NCBI GenBank assembly: GCA_004298075.1
Contig: SCRK01000036.1
Span: 1-5,597, forward strand
Direction of reading: 5' to 3'
Length of the DNA stretch: 5,597 nucleotides
Origin: a bacterium
GTDB taxonomy: Bacteria; Omnitrophota; Gorgyraeia; Gygaellales; Profunditerraquicolaceae
A model generated the notes under the pieces. It did no database searches. It worked only from the letters and a program-made list of their open reading frames with translations, and was not told where the DNA came from. A program made the position numbers and the translations under genes. Of this stretch, positions 1 through 5,597 are shown piece by piece (the stretch's first letter is position 1; the number at the start of each line of letters is the position of its first letter).

Positions 1-1129
1 ATCTCTTCTCCCGGAAAATATAATACAGCGCGGCTACCGCGAATATGCTGCAGCCGACCAAAGGCAGATAAAGCCGGTGTTCATATATTGGATCCGCGGT
101 CGGTATAATGCTTGATTCCGGCAAAAGCGTGAGAAAAAACCAGAAAATGCCAAATGAGATCAGCCTTTGCCTGGGAAAGGCCAGGATCCCCATGATAATG
201 ACAAAAATCAGGATTAAAAAACTGGCTGGCGTGGGCATGCCCCAAAATGCCTGCGCGACAGGATAATCATAATCTATGTTCAGTCCCGCGGGAAACAAAA
301 ACAGCCTCAAATAAGTGACTAAAACGTTAAATTGGGTCCAAAGGTAATGCGAAGAGCTGGCCAGCGGATTGCTTAGTAATCTCTCGACATCCGCAAAAAT
401 TACCGGCTTTGCGATAACTACGGTCAAGGGGACCAAAGGAAGTAATAATAAAAAGGGAAGGGCATATTTCCATTTTGCTCCTTTCCCTTTTCGGAAGAAA
501 TAAAAATTATAGAGCAATATCATCAGGGGCAGCGTAACTATATTTTCCTTTGAGAACATCCCTATGAAGGCCGCTGTTAAACTTGCGAAATAATAATATT
601 TGTTGATCCTGCCGCCCTCTTTCAAAGAGAGCATCGCCTTCGCATATAGACATAATGATGCCAGATAAAAAAGTGCCGCCAGGATCGTAACCCGGTGAAA
701 AATATAATTAAGTGCCTCCGTCTGCACCGGATGCGTCAAAAATATGGCTGCGGCAAAAAAAGCCAGGACTTCTCTATGCCGAAAAGCCGCCTTTTCATTC
801 ATGGCCGGGGAGGAGATGGTCAGGGACACAAACCAAAAAACCAAAAATGAGTTTAGAATATGCAGCCCTATATTGACCAGGTGATAACCAGAGACGCTGA
901 ATTGATGGACCCGATAATTTACCGCGAAGGATAAAAAACCAATAAAACGGGATGGCCAGTATTTAAAGATATCCGTTAATTTTTCCAGGTTCCTTATACC
1001 GGGATTATCAAGGATAAAGGAAAAATCATCAAAATGAAATGAATTATTGAGAGTGTTGGAGTATACGGCAGCCCCCAGGAGGAACAGAACGATTATCGCC
1101 AAGATATTTGAGCGGATTGTTTTGATCAT
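1..1129 (-). CDS. TMTC-like GT-C membrane glycosyltransferase, partial (C-terminus beyond the left edge)
   Basis: This reading frame has 376 codons from an ATG at 1127-1129 and stays open to the window edge, so only the N-terminal membrane part is seen. It resembles the TMTC/DUF1736 family, whose animal members are O-mannosyltransferases using a polyprenyl-phosphate sugar; bacterial members are largely uncharacterised. A first membrane helix (about residues 9-25) leads into the hallmark loop with F33-D34-D35 and DNP (41-43). GYHLVNIGLHILN (81-93), HPVQTEALNYIFHR (133-146), SKEN (193-196) and a late EHRLYLPLVG block (350-359) follow the family order. Many hydrophobic helices lie between them. 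Relatives usually carry TPRs after the membrane domain, which here would lie outside the window. It is a diverged paralogue of the gene at 1698-3728. It lacks that gene's extra loop before the first RP/R-F block and has EHR where the other has ENW. No Shine-Dalgarno precedes the ATG, and in-frame upstream codons reach a stop without another ATG, GTG or TTG. Family call is firm; substrate unknown. Confidence 0.82.
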   Translation of the reverse strand, partial: MIKTIRSNILAIIVLFLLGAAVYSNTLNNSFHFDDFSFILDNPGIRNLEKLTDIFKYWPSRFIGFLSFAVNYRVHQFSVSGYHLVNIGLHILNSFLVFWFVSLTISSPAMNEKAAFRHREVLAFFAAAIFLTHPVQTEALNYIFHRVTILAALFYLASLCLYAKAMLSLKEGGRINKYYYFASLTAAFIGMFSKENIVTLPLMILLYNFYFFRKGKGAKWKYALPFLLLLPLVPLTVVIAKPVIFADVERLLSNPLASSSHYLWTQFNVLVTYLRLFLFPAGLNIDYDYPVAQAFWGMPTPASFLILIFVIIMGILAFPRQRLISFGIFWFFLTLLPESSIIPTADPIYEHRLYLPLVGCSIFAVAALYYIFREKR

Positions 1130-1136
1130 GCCGTTT

Positions 1137-1145
1137 ATTATAGCA
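1137..1145 (-). promoter_or_regulatory. Extended -10 promoter element directly before the TMTC-like gene
   Basis: On the minus strand this reads TGCTATAAT, a perfect extended -10 box (TGn plus TATAAT). No good -35 is present at the usual distance (TTTTCT around 1160-1165 matches poorly), but an extended -10 can work without one. With normal spacing, transcription would start at about 1130-1129, on or beside the A of the ATG. The mRNA would then be leaderless or nearly so, which fits the absence of a Shine-Dalgarno. The alternative is that the gene is read through from pilZ, since no terminator is visible in the 68 bp between them. Confidence 0.45.
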
Positions 1146-1197
1146 TGAAGCGGGGCTGAAGAAAATTATTTACGATGAGAGGAGCGGAAGGAATTGT

Positions 1198-1533
1198 TTA
1201 ATAATGGACAATGTGCGTTTTTATACAGTCAATAAGGTAGGTTTTGGCTTCTTGCGGCATATTTATGAACTCTACGCCGACTTCGTAATCTCCGTTATAA
1301 GATCTTTCCCTGATCCACACAAGCCTGGAGAGCGCTTCAAAACTGAAAGAGGTATTAAAGGTAAGTTTTACCTTCAAACAACTATCCCTGGGAATGAAGT
1401 CGTGGACCAAAAAGCTTATCCCGGCCTGACTGATATCCCTTGTGATATATTCCCCTCTCTGCTCCGTGGGGATAACCTCGTAGAATATCTGCAGCTTTTC
1501 CGGAATCCTGATATATCTTCTTCTCTCTTCCAT
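1198..1533 (-). CDS. Stand-alone PilZ domain protein (c-di-GMP receptor)
   Basis: The 111-residue protein is a single PilZ domain with nothing attached. The N-terminal RxxxR motif is present as R5-R6-Y-I-R9 and the second c-di-GMP motif as D33-I-S35-Q-A-G38, so both binding motifs are intact. The remainder alternates short beta-strand-like stretches and closes with a typical EVGVEFINM segment (about 84-92) and a short C-terminal helix. In this family, binding of cyclic di-GMP changes the conformation and allows the protein to act on a partner. There is no signal peptide or membrane helix, so it should be cytoplasmic. The start is supported by AAGGG at 1542-1546, 8 bases before the ATG. It lies 164 bp after one TMTC-like gene and 68 bp before another, all on the same strand. 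This suggests, but does not prove, that it controls an envelope glycosylation step. The overlapping plus-strand frame is a shadow. Confidence 0.9.
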   Translation of the reverse strand: MEERRRYIRIPEKLQIFYEVIPTEQRGEYITRDISQAGISFLVHDFIPRDSCLKVKLTFNTSFSFEALSRLVWIRERSYNGDYEVGVEFINMPQEAKTYLIDCIKTHIVHY

Positions 1534-1572
1534 TTTAATTACCCTTGTTTATGCAGTACACCAAAGAAACCC

Positions 1573-1599
1573 CTTCTCTAGCTTAAACCGCTAGAGAAG
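1573..1599. repeat. Perfect 10 bp inverted repeat upstream of pilZ
   Basis: The arms CTTCTCTAGC (1573-1582) and GCTAGAGAAG (1590-1599) are exact reverse complements around a 7-base centre. As RNA it would be a stable hairpin. On the pilZ strand it is followed by GGGG and then a broken T-rich run (TTTCTTT), so it is a poor intrinsic terminator. On the plus strand no T-run follows at all. It overlaps the proposed pilZ promoter from about -26 to +1, which is where an operator for a dimeric repressor would sit. A leader hairpin or attenuator is the main alternative. Confidence 0.7.
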
Positions 1600-1608
1600 C
1601 GTGGTCAA
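1580..1608 (-). promoter_or_regulatory. Possible promoter of pilZ
   Basis: On the minus strand TTGACC (1603-1608) matches the -35 consensus at five of six positions. After a 17 bp spacer comes TAAGCT (1580-1585), a weak -10 with the first two and the last base correct. Transcription would start near 1573 and give a 40-base leader carrying the AAGGG ribosome site. The -10 falls inside the inverted repeat. The weak -10 makes this a tentative call; pilZ may instead be transcribed from upstream. Confidence 0.28.
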
Positions 1609-1697
1609 AAATATAATTTTCGCGATTTTCCGTGGCTTTCAGAGATGCTGCGTTCCCAACCGTCTCTACTTAAATATGCTACATCAAACAATGAATT

Positions 1698-3728
1698 TCA
1701 ATAGTTTTTCAGGGCTTCTGGAAAGCGGTTTCTTTCTCCCAGCCGCTTCCTGGCCCTACCAATATTTTCTCTTATGATCTCGTTATCAGGGGATTTGCGG
1801 AGCCCCTCCTGCCAGATTTCTATTGCTTTATTAAGCTGGCCGCGGTTGGCATAAAAAATCCCCAAGTTAAACATTGTTTCCGCGGATTTAGGGCCCGATC
1901 TTAAGGCCTCCGAGAAATAATAGCCGGCTTTTGCGTCAAACCCCTGCTCTCCATTGGCAACCCCTAATAACATCAATACCGGCTCATCTTTATGCCCTGA
2001 ATTTAACGCCCTGTTTAAAATGCCGATAGCGCTGTTAAAATCCCGCCTATTCAGGTATATCCTTGCCAGGTTAATAAATGCCTCCTCAAAATCAGGGTTT
2101 AACCTGATTGCCTGGTTATAGAAAAATACCGCATCCTGTTCCTGATTATTATATTGGCACAATTTTGCCATATTTAAATAAGGCTCAGGAAGAGAAGGAT
2201 TAAGCTTTATGGCCCGGCCCAAATATACCCTGGCTTTATCAAATTCCCTATTATTAAAATAAATCGCGCCTAAGTTATTATTCGCCCGCGCCGACCCAGG
2301 CTCCCTCTTCAATAATTGCTCATAAGAATCAACCGCTAACTTGATCTTCCCGGTATCCTCGTAATATGCCCCCATGATCATATGCAGATCAGGGTCGAAC
2401 GGCGCTAATTTTATCGCCTGCTCTATATGTTTAAAAGCGTTTACGTATTCTCTCCTCTGCAAATAAGCATCCGCTAATTCCTTGTGCGCCTCTTTATTCC
2501 CGGGATCAAAGCGCAGCATATGGCTTGCCAGGGTAATCCTGTCTCTAAAATTAGAATTGCCGGATATGGTAACGGTCATATATGCTAAAAGGATGGCCGC
2601 GGTCAAACAATATGCGATTGTTTTATGGCGCGACCAGAGAATATATAACAAATAGCTTATCATCACATAGAACCCGATTGCCGCCAGATAAAGCCAGTTT
2701 TCCGCCATACAGATCTTGTCTTTACTAAAACCGGTCATAACGAAAAACACCGGAAAAACAAATACGAGGAGCCAGATTAAACTGAAATTCAATATTTTGT
2801 TACGCCTTTTCAGGTACCAAATAATCAAGCCCGCGATGGAGAGGGCCAAAGACCATGCTGCCCGGGGGTCTGACCATGAGAGTATAGGAAGGGCTGTATG
2901 CGTAAGGTACAAATTAACCGGCGCGACCAATAAAGACAGGTAAAGTAACAACGCGTAGAGAAAATTAAGCGGCCTTAAAAAATGATCCAGGCCTAAGAAG
3001 GTTGTTTTAGCAAGAGGGATATTTAAAACAATCAACCTTAAATATAAATACAGGAAAACAGATAAGATAGCCGATAAGAAAAAGAAGGCCTTGACCCTGC
3101 CGTTCCCCTTGATAAAAAATGACAGCAAAATAATCCCTAATGGTATAGCTAACGCATTTTCCCGGGAAAATAGGGCTAAAACCGAAGAGATAACGGCAAG
3201 CGGGAAATATAATCTCCGCTTCTCCGGGGATTTCAACGCCAAGACAAAAAATAGAAATGTTGATAGGATAAACACCCCGGCTAATAAATCGGCGCGGCCT
3301 GATATATAAGTTACAACGGAGGAATTAACGGGATGGGCGCAAAAAAGCAGGCTGCTGGTAAGGGCGATTAAAAAGTTGCTGAAAAGTAAATAGATTATGC
3401 CAAAAAGCAACAGGCAGTTCAGGAGATGCAGAGAAATATTTGTCAGGTGATAACCAAGGGGATTCAGCCTCCAGAACCTGTAATCCAGCATATAGCTAAG
3501 GGTTTGGATGGGCCTGTAATAATTCGGTTTATCCCCCTCATAGGCAGGATCCCATAAACCTTTTTGGAGGGATTCTCCTATGTATTTTAGATTCTTTATA
3601 TACGGGTTATCTACGACCAGGGACCTGTCATCGAATACGAAATCATAAAATAGGCTATTAGAATATGAGCAAACACAGGTTAAAAACAGCGCGGCAAAGA
3701 CCAAAAGGCCTTTGGACCTGGAACCCAT
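1698..3728 (-). CDS. TMTC-like GT-C membrane glycosyltransferase with C-terminal TPR repeats
   Basis: The 676-residue protein has two halves. Residues 1 to about 390 hold eleven or more hydrophobic helices with the TMTC/DUF1736 order of motifs: FDD (32-34) and DNP (40-42) in the first exported loop, YYRP (70-73), GYHLTNISLHLLN (92-104), HPVNSSVVTYISGRAD (132-147), SREN (188-191) and AENWLYLAAIGF (342-353). Residues about 412-649 form seven 34-residue TPRs with the usual small/aromatic pattern and a LNP or similar ending. In animal TMTC proteins the acidic loop belongs to the active site, which uses a dolichyl-phosphate sugar, and the TPRs lie in the lumen. By analogy the bacterial enzyme should act on the outer face of the inner membrane, with the TPRs in the periplasm holding an acceptor or partner protein. 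No acceptor can be deduced. The ATG is supported by a purine-rich AGGGGGAG (3733-3740) 4 bases upstream. The gene follows the AsmA-like gene by 41 bp, consistent with one operon. A non-enzymatic TPR scaffold role cannot be excluded. Confidence 0.85.
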   Translation of the reverse strand: MGSRSKGLLVFAALFLTCVCSYSNSLFYDFVFDDRSLVVDNPYIKNLKYIGESLQKGLWDPAYEGDKPNYYRPIQTLSYMLDYRFWRLNPLGYHLTNISLHLLNCLLLFGIIYLLFSNFLIALTSSLLFCAHPVNSSVVTYISGRADLLAGVFILSTFLFFVLALKSPEKRRLYFPLAVISSVLALFSRENALAIPLGIILLSFFIKGNGRVKAFFFLSAILSVFLYLYLRLIVLNIPLAKTTFLGLDHFLRPLNFLYALLLYLSLLVAPVNLYLTHTALPILSWSDPRAAWSLALSIAGLIIWYLKRRNKILNFSLIWLLVFVFPVFFVMTGFSKDKICMAENWLYLAAIGFYVMISYLLYILWSRHKTIAYCLTAAILLAYMTVTISGNSNFRDRITLASHMLRFDPGNKEAHKELADAYLQRREYVNAFKHIEQAIKLAPFDPDLHMIMGAYYEDTGKIKLAVDSYEQLLKREPGSARANNNLGAIYFNNREFDKARVYLGRAIKLNPSLPEPYLNMAKLCQYNNQEQDAVFFYNQAIRLNPDFEEAFINLARIYLNRRDFNSAIGILNRALNSGHKDEPVLMLLGVANGEQGFDAKAGYYFSEALRSGPKSAETMFNLGIFYANRGQLNKAIEIWQEGLRKSPDNEIIRENIGRARKRLGERNRFPEALKNY

Positions 3729-3769
3729 TAAACTCCCCCTTTTATATCTTTTGCGTCCGGAAAATTTTA

Positions 3770-4531
3770 TTAATGTCCCCCGGAAAGAAGCTTTATAGGC
3801 AGGGTACCGATCTCCCAGATGCCCTTTGCCCCGATCTTGGCCGTACCCCAGGCCGCATCTACGGTATCCTCTATCGAGGAGAGAACCGGTACAATAGTCA
3901 GATTAATAAGCTTTCCTATCTCTGTATTCTCCAGCGCCTTGTAAACAACCATCCTTACAACCGCATTTTCATCTTTTAAGCCCACAAATGCCGCATCTTT
4001 GAGCCCAATGGTGTATTTATACTCCTTTTTTCTTGCCCCGCTATAATCCGAATATGTTACCTGGCCTAAGCTCAAAATCAGGACATCAAAATAAAACGGT
4101 GCCTTTGCTTCCGCGGCCGCGGTTTCATCTTTAACGGGAATAAGCTCTTTTATGTTTATTTTACCTTCTTTATTCTTTACTATATTCAGGCGCTTTAAAT
4201 CCAAAGCCATAAGATAAATATTCGGTTTTCTCCTGGTGATGATCTCTATGGGGTCAAAAACGAAGTGGAGTGATTCTATATAGGCCAGCTCATCCTCCGG
4301 AAAACCGGGCGGGTTATGCACGGTTATCCCTTTTAATCCGATATGCGCAAGGAGGGGGGAAAACTCCAATTCATTTATGGTAATACCTATCCCCAGGCTA
4401 TGCTCTATTTCATTCTCTACGATCTCCTTGATCTTGAGGTGTTTCAGCACAAAAAAACTAACCGATAACAGAATGAGGATAGCTAGAGATAAAACACCCA
4501 GAATAAAAATTATTCTTTTTAATATTCTCAT
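3770..4531 (-). CDS. Short AsmA-like membrane-anchored periplasmic protein
   Basis: The 253-residue protein starts with basic residues and one strong membrane helix (about 5-30). A stretch typical of AsmA-like N-termini follows: a short helix, then GITINELEFSPLLAHIGLKG (49-68), NPPGF (73-77) and a segment with FDPIEI, NIYLMALDLKRLNIVKNKEG and INIKEL (92-130). The AsmA family (AsmA, YhdP, TamB and DUF748 relatives) is anchored in the inner membrane and reaches into the periplasm, where large members form lipid-conducting beta-grooves. This one is far shorter than AsmA itself (about 600 residues), so it can hold only the entry module and a small C-terminal region, and a lipid-bridge role is doubtful. 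An alanine/acid-rich linker lies at about 134-144. The ATG has no convincing Shine-Dalgarno, but it lies 3 bp after the stop of the upstream gene, so translational coupling is likely. The TMTC-like gene follows after 41 bp. Family assignment is by pattern recognition. Confidence 0.68.
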   Translation of the reverse strand: MRILKRIIFILGVLSLAILILLSVSFFVLKHLKIKEIVENEIEHSLGIGITINELEFSPLLAHIGLKGITVHNPPGFPEDELAYIESLHFVFDPIEIITRRKPNIYLMALDLKRLNIVKNKEGKINIKELIPVKDETAAAEAKAPFYFDVLILSLGQVTYSDYSGARKKEYKYTIGLKDAAFVGLKDENAVVRMVVYKALENTEIGKLINLTIVPVLSSIEDTVDAAWGTAKIGAKGIWEIGTLPIKLLSGGH

Positions 4532-4534
4532 GTT

Positions 4535-5272
4535 TTAATCATTTTCAAACCTGATCTCGTCAAGATAGAAGGTAATGCCGTCATTATCCTTTAGGCTGGT
4601 TGCCCAGCAGAAGCCGCCGATGATGCGGCTCAAAGGCTCCATGAAAGGCCAGCATTCCTTATCTTCGTTACTGACAATTATCGAATTATCCATGCTTCTT
4701 AAATCTATTGTGTATTTTTTCCATTGCTTCGATAAAGTTACCGGGCCGATAGAAGCTATTCCTGAATCGCGGTATTCTCCGGCAATGCCCCCGACTTGAA
4801 ATTTATTTATTATTTCCCGGCCGTATTTACCGCGCGCCCAGAATGTAAGTTTCGTGGCCCCCTCCAAATCATAGCCCTTGCTGATATTTCCCCAATTATT
4901 AGGGGGATATTGCCAGTATAATCCTGCCCAGCGGTAGATTCGGCCCGGTTTTTTCTTATATATTATTTTGATGCAGGTTGGACCGGCATAAGGCGATTCC
5001 TTACAATAATTATCGATCCCGGAAGAGCTAAAATCGCCCATAATGCCTGTAGGGAAAAATTTATTTTTACTGGAGGCGCCGTCTTTATAAACATAAAAGG
5101 GGAAGCTATCGGCCTTCTCCCCCAATAAACAAACCGACCCCATCTTAACCGCTTCCCTGCCCGGGACCTCCGCGGCCTGATTGTCTGCCTTGCCGATATT
5201 AAATACTGAAATTAATAAAATGCCTAAAAATAATAAGCTAAAAGTAATGACCGTGGTTTTATTATACCGCAT
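4535..5272 (-). CDS. Secreted carbohydrate-binding-like beta-sandwich protein
   Basis: The 245-residue protein begins with a signal peptide: a basic N-terminus, a hydrophobic core (about 8-26) and a plausible cleavage after G-K-A29. The mature part looks like one jelly-roll domain of the galactose-binding/CBM kind. Visible marks are the FFPTGIMGDF start (72-81), an aromatic patch WAGLYWQYPPNNWG (115-128), LTFWARG (142-148), KKYTIDL (185-191), GGFCWA (219-224) and the closing strand FYLDEIRFE (235-243), a common ending of CBM4/9/11-like modules. The exposed tryptophans and tyrosines would suit sugar stacking. Five cysteines (48, 90, 100, 207, 222) could form disulfides in the periplasm; C90 and C100 are close. 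No glycosidase catalytic domain is attached. The start is set by AGGGAGGAG (5281-5289), 8 bases before the ATG, and a strong promoter upstream makes this the first gene of the operon with the AsmA-like and TMTC-like genes. The ligand is unknown. Confidence 0.72.
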   Translation of the reverse strand: MRYNKTTVITFSLLFLGILLISVFNIGKADNQAAEVPGREAVKMGSVCLLGEKADSFPFYVYKDGASSKNKFFPTGIMGDFSSSGIDNYCKESPYAGPTCIKIIYKKKPGRIYRWAGLYWQYPPNNWGNISKGYDLEGATKLTFWARGKYGREIINKFQVGGIAGEYRDSGIASIGPVTLSKQWKKYTIDLRSMDNSIIVSNEDKECWPFMEPLSRIIGGFCWATSLKDNDGITFYLDEIRFEND

Positions 5273-5310
5273 AGACCGCGCTCCTCCCTTTAAGAAACTG
5301 TCTATGACAC

Positions 5311-5324
5311 AACTTGCCTAAGTT
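5311..5324. repeat. Small inverted repeat over the predicted transcription start
   Basis: AACTT and AAGTT flank a 4-base centre. The element spans about -5 to +9 of the promoter that drives the gene at 4535-5272. Five base pairs is short enough to occur by chance, so an operator or start-site hairpin role is only a possibility. Confidence 0.25.
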
Positions 5325-5325
5325 A

Positions 5326-5353
5326 ATTATATAGCAAATCGGGTAAATATCAA
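5326..5353 (-). promoter_or_regulatory. Sigma70-type promoter of the CBM-like/AsmA-like/TMTC operon
   Basis: On the minus strand TTGATA (5348-5353, five of six consensus bases) is followed by a 16 bp spacer and a perfect TATAAT (5326-5331). Transcription should begin near the A opposite 5319, giving a leader of about 47 bases that ends in a strong AGGGAGGAG ribosome site. The promoter lies after the stop of the preceding partial gene, so the three downstream genes form their own transcription unit. This is the best promoter in the window. Confidence 0.65.
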
Positions 5354-5354
5354 G

Positions 5355-5385
5355 AAATTGAGAGCCGGCCAGGATGCAATTTTTT
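5355..5385. terminator. Weak possible terminator hairpin after the partial acyltransferase gene
   Basis: AAATTG (5355-5360) and CAATTT (5377-5382) are inverted repeats around a GC-rich 16-base centre. On the plus strand the right arm runs into six T residues. On the minus strand, the direction of the genes, the T-run is only partial (ATTTCTT). The centre itself pairs poorly. The position between a stop codon and a new promoter suits a terminator, but the structure is weak. Confidence 0.25.
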
Positions 5386-5389
5386 GAGA

Positions 5390-5597
5390 TTATTTTAATT
5401 CTTTAAATATCGGTTGAAAATTAGTTGGTTGTAACACGCGGCAGAAAATCTTGAAGATATGATTAAAAAGCTTATTACGGTGTTTTACGTAAATATATAG
5501 CGGGATAAAATTAAAGCCCAGCCTTCTTTTTGGCTCATACCCAGTGGCGCCCATTTCATATTTCTTTATTTTATTCTTAATACACCAATTAATCAGT
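5390..5597 (-). CDS. C-terminal fragment of a FemAB/GNAT-like acyltransferase, partial
   Basis: A minus-strand frame enters from the right edge and stays open for 68 codons to a TAA at 5390-5392. The fragment contains YEMGATGYEPKRRLGF followed by PLYIYVKHRN and a basic, aromatic tail (LFNHIFKIFCRVLQPTNFQP). The G-x-x-x-Y-E-P-K-R-R-L-G pattern followed by a PLYxYVxHR strand is like the end of FemAB-type and related GNAT-superfamily acyltransferases, where this region completes the acyl-CoA or aminoacyl-donor fold. With only the tail visible, the substrate and exact family cannot be given. The frame is open with good codon sense and ends shortly before a new promoter, so I consider it a real gene end and not a chance frame. 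Confidence 0.55.
   Translation of the reverse strand, partial: LINWCIKNKIKKYEMGATGYEPKRRLGFNFIPLYIYVKHRNKLFNHIFKIFCRVLQPTNFQPIFKELK

Noticed and set aside
1204..1581. Plus-strand 125-codon frame
   Set aside because: It lies antisense over the PilZ gene, whose motifs are unmistakable. The plus-strand translation shows no family pattern and no ribosome site.
1573..1599. Intrinsic terminator between the TMTC-like gene and pilZ
   Set aside because: The stem is strong, but the expected T-run is missing on the plus strand and is interrupted and preceded by four Gs on the minus strand. I keep it as an inverted repeat of unknown role.
1705..2500. Periodic similarity about every 102 bases
   Set aside because: This is the 34-residue TPR period of the encoded protein and not a DNA repeat; the units have diverged in sequence.
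2716..3309. Plus-strand frames of 75 and 72 codons (2716-2943, 3091-3309)
   Set aside because: Both are antisense to the membrane part of the TMTC-like gene and encode low-complexity basic peptides without recognisable features.
3665..3979. Plus-strand 104-codon frame
   Set aside because: It spans the end of the AsmA-like gene and the start of the TMTC-like gene in antisense; both of those are well supported on the other strand.
4575..4799. Plus-strand 74-codon frame
   Set aside because: It is antisense to the jelly-roll domain of the secreted protein, with no independent support.

Overview
The window reads as a piece of a Gram-negative-type bacterial chromosome in which every convincing gene lies on the minus strand, so transcription runs from right to left. 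Base composition is moderately AT-rich. The gene families are PilZ, TMTC-like GT-C proteins with TPRs, a short AsmA-like protein and a secreted jelly-roll protein. Together with the wording of their sequences, they resemble uncultured envelope-bearing lineages such as Candidatus Omnitrophota. That assignment comes from my recall of the protein style and not from any marker gene, so it is tentative.

Layout from right to left, in the direction of transcription: (1) the last 68 codons of a gene running off the right edge, which look like the tail of a FemAB/GNAT-like acyltransferase; (2) a short intergenic region with a weak hairpin and a good sigma70-type promoter (TTGATA, 16 bp, TATAAT); (3) a probable operon of three genes: a secreted carbohydrate-binding-like beta-sandwich protein (4535-5272), a short AsmA-like membrane-anchored protein (3770-4531, 3 bp gap), and a 676-residue polytopic TMTC-like GT-C protein with about seven TPRs (1698-3728, 41 bp gap); (4) a 164 bp intergenic region with a perfect 10 bp inverted repeat and a possible promoter; (5) a stand-alone PilZ protein with both c-di-GMP binding motifs intact (1198-1533); (6) a second, divergent TMTC-like GT-C gene (start at 1129) running off the left edge, with an extended -10 box so close to its ATG that the message could be leaderless.

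Taken together, the genes point to envelope or exported-protein glycan work. Two polyprenyl-sugar-dependent GT-C type enzymes flank a c-di-GMP receptor, and they sit behind a secreted glycan-binding-like protein and an AsmA-like protein. The co-operation of these genes is inference from order, strand and spacing; no substrate can be read from the sequence. I see no RNA genes, insertion sequences, CRISPR array or attachment sites.
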